The translations under genes and the position numbers were made by a program. From Roseateles sp. SL47 (lineage in GTDB: Bacteria; Pseudomonadota; Gammaproteobacteria; Burkholderiales; Burkholderiaceae_C), in contig NZ_CP113068.1 in assembly GCF_026625885.1 (NCBI RefSeq), forward strand, positions 2,418,001 through 2,482,000: 64,000 nucleotides of DNA. Reading direction: 5' to 3'. Shown in pieces: positions 15,795 through 24,051 of the stretch. Position 1 is the stretch's first letter, and the number at the start of each line of letters is the position of its first letter. The notes under the pieces are model-generated. The model saw only the letters and a list, made by a program, of their open reading frames with translations, was not told the origin of the DNA and did no database searches.

Positions 15795-18071
15795 TCACAA
15801 GACCCACTCCACAGACGCACGCCATGTGCGCGGAGCGAGCGGATACAAATACACGTGCTGATATTGGTAGGGCGACTCTCGCCACGCGCGGCGGTCCGTG
15901 ACGTTGTCCACACCCACGCGCCACACCAGCGTCTGGCGGCCGATGGCCTGCTCATAACGGGCGCCCAGATCCAGCCGCGTCCAGCTCGGGATGCTCAGGC
16001 TGTTGTCCGGCAGCACCATGCGGCGGCCCTCATAAATCACACCCGCCTGCAGTTCCAGCCCCGGGATCCACACCCGCTGGCGGCCCAGCAGCTTGGCCGT
16101 GGTTTCCGGCACGTTCACCGGCTTCAGCCCATTCAGGCTGGTGTCGCTGCTGCCATTGCGCCTGGCATGCAGCTTCATCGCGCTGGCCTGCAGCCCGCCG
16201 TCCTGCCACTTGAAGTCCGCCTGAGCCTCCAGCCCGCGATGATCCTGTGTGCCATCCAGCCGGCGCAGCAATTGCCCAGCCGTGCCAACCTCCACATCCC
16301 GGGTCGTGGGTTTGCTGATGTCGAAGTAATTGACCGACCAATCCACCGACCGGTGGCCCGCCTTCAGGCCCACTTCCCACTGGTGGCTGCGCATCGCAGG
16401 CAAGGACTGGCCCTGGTTTGCATAATCCGTGCGGTTGGGTACCACGTCCGATTCCACGCCTTCGCCCCAGCTGGCATAGGCCATCAGCTCCGGATCCATG
16501 GCGTAACTCAAGCCCAGCCAAGGGGTGGTGACGGACTGGCGGTAGTGGGTGCGCGCTTCTTCACCTGGCGCCACGTTGACCTGGAAGCTGCCACGGTTCA
16601 ATCGGGTGTGGCGCACCCCCAGCCAGCCCTGCCACCGGGGGCTCAACTGGATGGCATCGCGCAGATACAACTCAGTGTTGTGCTCATCCCGATCGGTATT
16701 GGATCCGGTCAGGCTGGGGTCGGCCACCGTCGGCAGGGAGCCGGTGATGTCGCCCGTACCAGCGTAGTTATAAGCCTGCCCCTGAAGACGGCTGTAGAAG
16801 CGGCTGAACAACACGCCCGTCGTCACGTCGTGGCGCATGCCTGCCAGCATCACCCGGCCCTGCGCGGACAGGTCCAGGGCGGTGCTGTTGCGGTGCTCGT
16901 TGTCGCTGCGGAAGTCGTACTGGTCAAAGGTGCCGTCCGGGCAATAGCTGCTGGCCCAGTAGGTGCCGTCCGCCCCGGTGCAGCCGAATGGGTAGGCCAG
17001 GCGGTCATCGTTGACCAGCCGCTGAATGGCGCCATGCGCCTGCAATTTCCAGTCGGCATTCAGCTGATGCTGCACCCGCAGGGAGGCGGTGCGGCCCTCA
17101 AAGACAACCGGCTGGCTCCAGGATTGGTTGTTCAGATTTGTGCGCGGATCAATGCTGTGCGCATCGGGCAAGGTGGTGCCCAGCAGACTGAAAGCTGCCT
17201 GGGACGGTTGGCTCTGGCGGCTCAACTCCACTTCCGCCTCGATGGTCGTGGCCGATGTCAGGCGCCAGTCGCCGGCCACCGCCATCAACCACCGGTCGCC
17301 CTTGGCGCTGCGCACTTCAGGGTCCAGGTGGGCGGCCGCCAGATTCACACGCAGGCCGAAGGCGTTGTTATTGCCGTAGCTGTCCGCAAACCGGCGGCTC
17401 CAGTCCAGGGCACCTTCCACCGTGCCACGCTCGCTCACCCCCAAGGTGACGCTGGTGAGTTCCACCGTGGGCCGCTTCACCACCAGGTTCACCAGGCCCC
17501 CGGGGGCGCTGGTGCCGGCCTGGATGCCGCTGGTGCCTTTGAGCACTTCCAGGCTGCTCTTGTTGGCCAGGGGCAGGGCTGTTTCCGCATTGATCGGCAG
17601 CCCGTCGCGGCGATAGTTGAAGCGGTTGTCCAGGTCGTAACCGCGGATCTTCAGGTAAGAGACATAACCCTCGGAGTTGTAGCTGTCACCCACGCTGGCA
17701 TCCATCGAGGCCAGGCCAGCCAGGGAATGCAGGCCTCGGTCGGCCAGTTGGTCGCTGGTGATCACGCTGGCCTGCAGCGGCAGCTTGGCGACCGGGGTGT
17801 CACCAAACCCGCCCACCGATAGGGCCGCTTGGGCGTTGCTGCCGCGCACGGTGACCTGGGGCAGGGCGGTGTTCGGTTCGGCAGCGCCGGGACTGGTGGC
17901 AGTTGTTGCGGGCGCCGAGGTGGCCGAGGTGGCGGCGGGTGTCGCGGACTTCTCAGCGGCCACCTGCGCCCAGGCGTTGGCGCACAGGCCACCAGCCAGC
18001 AGGGCCGCACACAGAGAGTTCAGCCGGGGCGTGGCGGCTGCGGGCGAAATCGAGGGAAATGGAGATGCCAT
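15795..18071 (-). CDS. TonB-dependent outer-membrane receptor, thiamine-riboswitch controlled
   Basis: A gated outer-membrane porin of about 758 residues, by homology closest to TonB-dependent siderophore receptors. It has a signal peptide (ending near ANAWAQ), a Pro/Ala/Thr-rich spacer, a TonB box-like region (LPQVTVRG), a plug domain (ITSDQLADRGLHSLAGL … IQAGTSAPGGLVNLVVKRP), and a 22-strand barrel ending in an aromatic strand (RTWRASVEWVL). The start at 18071 is chosen because it begins the signal peptide; frames upstream run into the riboswitch. The leader riboswitch implies that it imports thiamine, a phosphate ester or a precursor rather than a ferric siderophore (inference from regulation). 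Confidence 0.88.
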   Translation of the reverse strand: MASPFPSISPAAATPRLNSLCAALLAGGLCANAWAQVAAEKSATPAATSATSAPATTATSPGAAEPNTALPQVTVRGSNAQAALSVGGFGDTPVAKLPLQASVITSDQLADRGLHSLAGLASMDASVGDSYNSEGYVSYLKIRGYDLDNRFNYRRDGLPINAETALPLANKSSLEVLKGTSGIQAGTSAPGGLVNLVVKRPTVELTSVTLGVSERGTVEGALDWSRRFADSYGNNNAFGLRVNLAAAHLDPEVRSAKGDRWLMAVAGDWRLTSATTIEAEVELSRQSQPSQAAFSLLGTTLPDAHSIDPRTNLNNQSWSQPVVFEGRTASLRVQHQLNADWKLQAHGAIQRLVNDDRLAYPFGCTGADGTYWASSYCPDGTFDQYDFRSDNEHRNSTALDLSAQGRVMLAGMRHDVTTGVLFSRFYSRLQGQAYNYAGTGDITGSLPTVADPSLTGSNTDRDEHNTELYLRDAIQLSPRWQGWLGVRHTRLNRGSFQVNVAPGEEARTHYRQSVTTPWLGLSYAMDPELMAYASWGEGVESDVVPNRTDYANQGQSLPAMRSHQWEVGLKAGHRSVDWSVNYFDISKPTTRDVEVGTAGQLLRRLDGTQDHRGLEAQADFKWQDGGLQASAMKLHARRNGSSDTSLNGLKPVNVPETTAKLLGRQRVWIPGLELQAGVIYEGRRMVLPDNSLSIPSWTRLDLGARYEQAIGRQTLVWRVGVDNVTDRRAWRESPYQYQHVYLYPLAPRTWRASVEWVL

Positions 18072-18183
18072 CGTGAGGACACATTCGATGGCAGGTGGGC
18101 AGACCGCGCGCGTCCCGGAGGCGCCTTCAAGGCCGCCGTGGGCTGAGGGGCCCGAGGACACGAAAGACCCGAAGGTCGGTTGG

Positions 18184-18312
18184 CTTGCTTCCCTGCGCGA
18201 GGATTAACTCGGACTGCGGATCTCTCCGCAGCCTGGCGGCCGAAGCCACCAATCAGGTTCAAAGGGACTTTCTCAGCCGACCCGGTCTCCCGGGTCAGCA
18301 CCCCTAGCGAAC
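18184..18312 (-). promoter_or_regulatory. TPP (thiamine pyrophosphate) riboswitch
   Basis: On the minus strand the conserved THI-box elements occur in order: GGGGTGCT (18304-18297), GGCTGAGA (around 18270-18277), CCCTTTGAACCTGAT (about 18264-18250), a variable stem, then GTTAATCCTCGCGCAGGGA near the 3' end. These are the TPP-binding core sequences. It sits 113 bases upstream of the TonB receptor ATG on the same strand. In proteobacteria such switches lower expression when TPP is plentiful. Confidence 0.93.
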
Positions 18313-18537
18313 GTCGGTGGGATCACCACCGACCGGGCGGATTCTAGCGTGGTGGTCCCAGCAGGCATTCCTGAAGCCCGAAATCCGCAGAATGCCGATG
18401 GCGCCGACGGTGCGGGGCCATGGACACTGCCCGACCTGTTGGGGTGAGCACGTGGCTTTTGTCCGCTGGAGGATCGCGGCGACGCAGGCCACCCAATCGA
18501 CCCCACGCAGGCCATGCAAGACGGAGGTGTTGTCACG

Positions 18538-21042
18538 ATGAGGTCGCCCCTGCCAAACACCAAGTCGATCGGCGAGCCGAAGTCCGAGGGCGCGGCCGCA
18601 ACCCAAGAGGCTGGGTCCGTAGGAGGGCGGGTTGAAAGCGTTTGGCAACGCTGCCTGGAGCTCAGCCCCCGACTTGCCGCGCAGCGGCGGCAGATTGAAG
18701 CCACCTTTGGCTTCTCGCACCAGCCAGAAGCGGCATTGTTGCCGCTTGCCGAATCCCCCGGGCCTCTGTCCGCCCAAGGCTACGCTGGCGGGGCGTCCGT
18801 TGAGCCCGGCCGCGTTGCACAGAGGGTGAAAGCTCCCTCGCAACGAGGAGATCCACCGCCAGTGCAACGGGTTTTCGAATACCAGACACCGATCTCAGAG
18901 CACCACCATGTCTGGATCGATAAAGACACCAATGAGCATTACCGACTTATTCGTGGGCAGTCGTCTGATGGCCGCCCGTGGTGCTGTGTCGAGCGCCTGG
19001 ACGGATTCAGGCTGATCATCCGTCAAGGCTCAAACGGCCAATGGAACCACGATCCCCTCGATGATGAGGAGGAGTTCACCCGATTGAACCCCGGCAGCTA
19101 TGCGCCTCCGGAACTCGAGCACGAACCGATGCTGATCACTTCCGAAGGGTTTGATCTGATGGTGGATGAGGAAGAGCCGATCAAGGAGCTCAAGTTCTCC
19201 AAGGGTGAGGTCACTGAGCCGAGCTACCAGAATCAAGCGTCGAGTCAAATCAAAAATTTCCATTCGACGCGCATTCACAACCCGCTGGTGTCGCACTTTT
19301 ATCTGGTGCCGATCAAACAGGGAAGCTTTGCCGAGCAGTCCTATCGCTACCGACCTGACGCTGTCGGCATCAGAGATGCCCAGATGGGCAACGAAGACCG
19401 GACGCAGGTCGGCACGCATCTCGAACCCACCAAACGTGGATCGGCAACGCCGCAGGGGCGCCATATCGTCCCGTGGATGCTGGTGCGCCGATCCATCGAA
19501 GCACTTCGAGGGCACACGGTCGCGTCAGCGCTGAGCCACCTGAAGTCGGAAATCAACACCCTTCTTCCGCTCCTGAGCAAGGTGAAGGAGGTGCCGTTTC
19601 TACTCAAACGGATGGGCTCGCCGTCCGCGGTGGACGCATTCACCACGGCAGAGCTTCCGATGGACGTTTGGCAGGGCGTGCTTTCTGAACTGGTGAGCGT
19701 CTACATCCAGCTCTACCATCTGAGTGAAGGTGCGCTCTTCAAAGGAAAATCGGAAAACCGAGATGAGGGAGGCGCTGCAGAAGAGTTCACGTTTGCAGAG
19801 GAGCAAATGGAGACCGAAGGGAAGACGAGCGTCCCACTGGATTCGCTGAGAAGCAATGCGGAGAAACTGATCGACGCCCCGCTGGGGACGCTGCCACCAA
19901 AAACGCTTGCATATGCAGTGCGACATTGGGTGTCCATGTTGACGATCACCTGGCCGAGGCTGATGAAGGCTCACGGACAGTACATCATCGGCGGCCTGCT
20001 CGGTCAGTCATGCGCTTCATCCGAATTTCTCCCTAAGGGTGGAACCATGGCTGAGTTGCTCACGGCCGCTGGATACCCCCTTTCCGATGGGACGAAATTC
20101 GCCTCCCCTTTGAAAATCAAGGGCGAGCAGCCGGACACCGCCATTGACTTGGGTGCTCTGCGGTCCGAGTTCGTTTCGAATGTCACGGTCTACTCAACCA
20201 GCCAAGGCCAGCCGACGGACTATGTTTCGTCGCCGGGCGAATCATCGGTCACGCTCAAGGAGTTGAGTTTCGCAGTCACCCAAGTGGGTGTCAGTCGCGT
20301 GGACGTGTCGGACCGCGACCGTCCCCCGACGCAATTCCTGAACGAGGGACAGAAGTCGCACACAGTGGCCTGGACGCTTTTCCGCGCGAGCCTGATGTCC
20401 TATGCAGGCAGGCCTTTGAGCGAACTGCTGGACGACCTGGAAGTTCGCCTCACCCAGTTGAAAAAGGAAGTAAAGCTTTCTGACGCCATCAGAGTCGCTG
20501 ACCATGCGATGGATCAGTTGACGGGCCGCAATGCCCTTCGGCTGACGATTTTTGACTGGCATGCGTACGCCAGCCAATTGGTGAAGCACTATGTGCACGT
20601 CCACCAAGCAGCCCCTTCCACCTCCTATGCCGACCCTCGTGCCCTCGGTCGAGCGCTACCGAATGCCGAGGGGTCCCATATGCACGTGCTTCGAATCAAC
20701 GAGCATCAGCTCATGGAGACCGGCAAACTTGTCAGTGGAAGGGAGCGAGTGATTGAGGCGGCACTGGCGCTATTCGATATCTGCATCCCCAAGAAGCCGC
20801 TTGCCGAAAAAGATCTCGAGAAGACCTTCATGTACGCATACGATATTTGGAAGGAGCTACTGTCTCTCGCCTTCCCGACCGTCATGAAGGCGGGTTGGAC
20901 GACGATCTTCGAAGCGGTGAAGGAGATGGACGTCGGCCACGTCGGCAAGGACGTGATTGAGATGTATCGGAATCAGGAAACGGGTTATGGCATCAGCCAC
21001 CGTCTGGGGGACATCCTGAAACGCCATGGCCGGGATAATTGA
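18538..21042 (+). CDS. large hypothetical protein with an internal module duplication
   Basis: I do not recognise a family. The ATG at 18538 has a good ribosome binding site (GGAGGT nine bases upstream); a GTG at 18862 with GAGGAG upstream is an alternative. It would remove an N-terminal part rich in short inverted repeats. The C-terminal two thirds contain two related modules about 300 residues apart. Module one has RHIVPWMLVRRS, VSVYIQLYH and TWPRLMKAH; module two has SHTVAWTLFRAS, VKHYVHVHQ and AFPTVMKAG. There is no signal peptide or membrane segment. An acidic middle part (DDEEEF, MVDEEEPI) precedes the modules. Isolated gene; role unknown, possibly a secreted toxin-like or structural protein (speculative). 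Confidence 0.75.
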   Translation: MRSPLPNTKSIGEPKSEGAAATQEAGSVGGRVESVWQRCLELSPRLAAQRRQIEATFGFSHQPEAALLPLAESPGPLSAQGYAGGASVEPGRVAQRVKAPSQRGDPPPVQRVFEYQTPISEHHHVWIDKDTNEHYRLIRGQSSDGRPWCCVERLDGFRLIIRQGSNGQWNHDPLDDEEEFTRLNPGSYAPPELEHEPMLITSEGFDLMVDEEEPIKELKFSKGEVTEPSYQNQASSQIKNFHSTRIHNPLVSHFYLVPIKQGSFAEQSYRYRPDAVGIRDAQMGNEDRTQVGTHLEPTKRGSATPQGRHIVPWMLVRRSIEALRGHTVASALSHLKSEINTLLPLLSKVKEVPFLLKRMGSPSAVDAFTTAELPMDVWQGVLSELVSVYIQLYHLSEGALFKGKSENRDEGGAAEEFTFAEEQMETEGKTSVPLDSLRSNAEKLIDAPLGTLPPKTLAYAVRHWVSMLTITWPRLMKAHGQYIIGGLLGQSCASSEFLPKGGTMAELLTAAGYPLSDGTKFASPLKIKGEQPDTAIDLGALRSEFVSNVTVYSTSQGQPTDYVSSPGESSVTLKELSFAVTQVGVSRVDVSDRDRPPTQFLNEGQKSHTVAWTLFRASLMSYAGRPLSELLDDLEVRLTQLKKEVKLSDAIRVADHAMDQLTGRNALRLTIFDWHAYASQLVKHYVHVHQAAPSTSYADPRALGRALPNAEGSHMHVLRINEHQLMETGKLVSGRERVIEAALALFDICIPKKPLAEKDLEKTFMYAYDIWKELLSLAFPTVMKAGWTTIFEAVKEMDVGHVGKDVIEMYRNQETGYGISHRLGDILKRHGRDN

Positions 21043-21116
21043 TCTCTCGCATGCTGCGGCACACGATGGAGATCCAGGCGCCTCGTGGCACCTCGCGAAA
21101 CCTCGCGAAACCTCGT

Positions 21117-22202
21117 TTAGGGCTGTGACTCCAGCGTGATTTCCCCGCGCAGATCGCTCACCATCTGCACCTTGATCTCCGCCGGCGCCAGGCCCTGGGC
21201 CCGCAAATAGATCAGCTTGGCCAACGAGGCTTCAGGCGTCATGTCATAGGCTGAAATGGCCCCAGCCTTGGCCAGTCCTTCTCCGGTGGCGTAAGCGTCG
21301 ATGCTCACCGTTCCGGCAAGCACCTGGGTGTTGTCCATCAGCACCACGCCGCCGGCATTGGCCCTGGACAGCGCCCCCAAAAACGCTGGATTGGATGGCC
21401 CATTGCCCGCACCGAAGGCGAGCAGAACCAGGCCGCTGACGGGGGGGCGGGTGCCGTTCACAATCGCTTCGACCGTACTGGCATTGATGCCGGGGTACAG
21501 ACTCATGATGGGCACCGAAAATTCGGTCACTGCCGCAGAGAAGCGTTGGAGCTGTTCCTTCAGGGCCTGGAGGCGGCCAGGCGATGACAGGGCCTGGGCC
21601 GCTGGAGGCGGAGGCAATGCCAGTGCAGTCTGTACGGTCAACTGCGTGCCCAGCGCCGCCAGAGCTGGAAAGTTGGGCGAGTCAAATGCATGCACGGCAT
21701 TGGCATTGACCTTCACCGCGCGGTTGCCCCGGAACAGCAGGAAGTCGAAGTACAGCGTCACTTCAGGAATACCAGTCTTCGCCGCCATCACCAGGGCGCC
21801 GGAAAGATTGGCCAGGGCGTCGTTCACCGTGTAGGACAGCGGTAGTTGCGAGCCGGTAATGACCACCGTCTTGTCCAGCCCTTGAAACAGGAAGGAGAGG
21901 GCGGATGCGGTGTAACCCATGGTGTCGGTGCCATGAAGCACCACGAATCCGTCGTAGTCGGCATAGACGCCAGCCAGCTGCTGCGCAATGGCCACCCAGT
22001 CGCTGGGTGTCATGTTGGAACTGTCCAGCGGCTGGGGCGTGCCGTCGATCACATATCGGATCTGCTCCCCCTGCACCAGTCCATCGCTCAGGCCTGGCAT
22101 CTGGTTCACCAGGGCTCTGAATTGCGCCGTGGACATTGGCGCCAATGGATCCCCGGCGGAACCAATGGTGCCGCCGGTATAAAGCACGTAGATGGATTTC
22201 AT
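21117..22202 (-). CDS. asparaginase-family amidohydrolase
   Basis: Hydrolyses asparagine or a similar amide to the acid and ammonia. Both catalytic threonine motifs are present: TGGTIG at residues 9-14 (nucleophile T12) and HGTDTM at 90-95 (T92 and D93, with lysine expected later). The sequence begins directly with the catalytic strand and has no signal peptide, so the enzyme is cytosolic. Length 361 fits the family. It is the last gene of a six-gene leftward cluster, 19 bases after the peptidase gene, with GGAG before the start. In this setting the substrate might be another amide made by the neighbouring amine oxidases (inference). Confidence 0.88.
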   Translation of the reverse strand: MKSIYVLYTGGTIGSAGDPLAPMSTAQFRALVNQMPGLSDGLVQGEQIRYVIDGTPQPLDSSNMTPSDWVAIAQQLAGVYADYDGFVVLHGTDTMGYTASALSFLFQGLDKTVVITGSQLPLSYTVNDALANLSGALVMAAKTGIPEVTLYFDFLLFRGNRAVKVNANAVHAFDSPNFPALAALGTQLTVQTALALPPPPAAQALSSPGRLQALKEQLQRFSAAVTEFSVPIMSLYPGINASTVEAIVNGTRPPVSGLVLLAFGAGNGPSNPAFLGALSRANAGGVVLMDNTQVLAGTVSIDAYATGEGLAKAGAISAYDMTPEASLAKLIYLRAQGLAPAEIKVQMVSDLRGEITLESQP

Positions 22203-22221
22203 CCCGACTCCTGTTGAGCGC

Positions 22222-24027
22222 TCAGATCACGGTCTCGATGCCGTGAAAGTTCTCGTAGAAAGATACTTCAAACGTCTCGCCAGCGGCCGGTTTGAACTCT
22301 TGTTCCAGCCAGGACTGCAGGCGCTCAGCCTGGGACGTTGACCCTTCCCAGCGCAGACGCGTGATTCGCTGATGGCGTTTGGGCTTGACGATGAACGTCA
22401 GGCTGCGATGGCCCCGGCGGACCCCGATCGTGACGGCTTCGGCGCGGTTGCCCACCCAGTTCAGTGCGGCAGGACTGAAGTTGAAACCATTGATCGTCGT
22501 GATGACGTCATCCGGCGCCAGTCCACTGTGTCCGGCGGGGCTGTTGTCCAGCACGTTGTAAATGGTTGGTGCGCCGTCATTGAGGAACATCAAACCCAGT
22601 TGGTATCCTTCTTCCAGCACGGGTTGAAAGCCCAATTGCTGCAGCAAGCGATCCGTGGTGAGCCCGCCGGGTAAACGTACCGTGGCGTCCAGCATGTCGC
22701 CGATGGCCGGCTGCAACTGCCGAAAATAGGCAATCGCCTCCTGGGTGCTGTAACCCTTGCCGCTGGGGCCGCCCTCAACATATTCCTCGTAGAAGCCTCG
22801 GAAGGCCTTGTCCAAGGTGCGAGCAGGTGATTCCAAGCGCAGCATTGCATCCACACCAAAAGCGATGAGCATGCCCTTGTCGTAGTAATCGATGCAATTG
22901 CAGGCACGGCCCGCATACTTGGGCGAATGATTCAGGTAGGTGGCCAGCGAGGAGTCGGCAGCGCTGACCCGCTGATAGGCCGGCGTTACCTCCAGGTGCT
23001 GCAGGTAGCCCACCAGATTGCTGAAGAACTGGGCTGGCGTGTAGACACCGGCCCGCGTGCAGGACAGAAACTCGTAATAACGGGTGAAACCTTCGGCCAT
23101 CCACAGACCCTCTGTGAAACTGCCGCTGTCTAGTTGTTCAGCCACCTCCTTCAAGGGCGCAGGCCGAAGCCGACGCACATTCCAGGCATGGAACAGCTCG
23201 TGAGCGCAGACACGCACCCCAATGGCCCGCTGGTCTGGATCGGTGAAGACGTCCGGGCCCAAGCCGCACATGGTGCTGGTCAGATGCTCGAGGCCCCAGG
23301 AAGACTGCGGATTCAAGCTGAGCACAAAGGTGTAGTCGTCAAACGGAAAACTGCCGAACTGCTGCCGAAAGCCGGCGGCCACCTTGCAGACCTGGTCGAC
23401 AAAACCCTGGACTTCCGCGTCAAAGCCAACCCCTCGGTCCACGAACGCAAAGAAGATGGGGGTCCCTTCCACCTCCCGGCGGATTAAGTCGTAGTGACCC
23501 ATCACCACCGGGGTGTCCAGCAGCACTTCGTAGCTGGGATAACGCCATGTCAGGGGACCGATCTTCTGCGCGCCACTGGGATGATGGACCGACCCTCGCC
23601 AATCTGGCGGGAGGTCGTAGGTCACCGTGCAAGCACCCAGATACTGGCGGGTGTAGAGATAGCGAGTCCCCAACAACACGGCAAACTGGCTGTCCAGGAT
23701 GCCGGAGGGCTCGCCGAGATCCGTGGCGTAGGCCCAGGCACGGTAGCTGACGGTCACATCCCCATCGCCGCCTTCGATGCGATAAGCCTGCCAGCCCTCC
23801 CGATGGACCGCCAGAGGCCGCCCGTCTTTCCGGCTGACCGCATGCACGTCAAACAGGTCGCGGCCCAACTGCGTAAAGGTGTAGTTGCCTGGCACCCAGC
23901 TGGGGGTCTGGAGATGCAGCGTGCCTTGCGCAACGGGGCCGGTCAACTGCAGCGTCACCTGCAGTTCATGCGAAACCGGGTCGACGTGAACCTGATAGCT
24001 CACCTCGGACGTCGAGGTCTTGCTCAT
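22222..24027 (-). CDS. M61-family metallopeptidase with PDZ domain
   Basis: Zinc aminopeptidase of the glycyl-aminopeptidase type. The N-terminal beta domain (residues 1-170) is followed by the thermolysin-like catalytic domain with HELFHAWN (H276, E277, H280) and a downstream glutamate region (WMAEGFTRYYE). A C-terminal PDZ domain follows (NVLDNSPAGHSGLAPDDVITTING). About 600 residues, the normal family length. No signal peptide is present, so it is probably cytosolic, unlike many exported relatives. The start has a strong GAGGAGG site. It lies 24 bases after the amino-acid oxidase gene. It may release free amino acids that the oxidases use (inference). Confidence 0.88.
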   Translation of the reverse strand: MSKTSTSEVSYQVHVDPVSHELQVTLQLTGPVAQGTLHLQTPSWVPGNYTFTQLGRDLFDVHAVSRKDGRPLAVHREGWQAYRIEGGDGDVTVSYRAWAYATDLGEPSGILDSQFAVLLGTRYLYTRQYLGACTVTYDLPPDWRGSVHHPSGAQKIGPLTWRYPSYEVLLDTPVVMGHYDLIRREVEGTPIFFAFVDRGVGFDAEVQGFVDQVCKVAAGFRQQFGSFPFDDYTFVLSLNPQSSWGLEHLTSTMCGLGPDVFTDPDQRAIGVRVCAHELFHAWNVRRLRPAPLKEVAEQLDSGSFTEGLWMAEGFTRYYEFLSCTRAGVYTPAQFFSNLVGYLQHLEVTPAYQRVSAADSSLATYLNHSPKYAGRACNCIDYYDKGMLIAFGVDAMLRLESPARTLDKAFRGFYEEYVEGGPSGKGYSTQEAIAYFRQLQPAIGDMLDATVRLPGGLTTDRLLQQLGFQPVLEEGYQLGLMFLNDGAPTIYNVLDNSPAGHSGLAPDDVITTINGFNFSPAALNWVGNRAEAVTIGVRRGHRSLTFIVKPKRHQRITRLRWEGSTSQAERLQSWLEQEFKPAAGETFEVSFYENFHGIETVI

Positions 24028-24051
24028 GGCGGATGCCTCCTCGTCTTGTTG

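Noticed and set aside
15636..17822. A 728-codon plus-strand frame
   Set aside because: Antisense to the TonB receptor and rich in His/Gln/Val as expected of a GC-rich shadow; it also runs through a tRNA gene.
18184..18312. Cobalamin riboswitch
   Set aside because: The leader of a TonB receptor first suggested B12, but the conserved boxes are those of the TPP element and the B12-box is absent.
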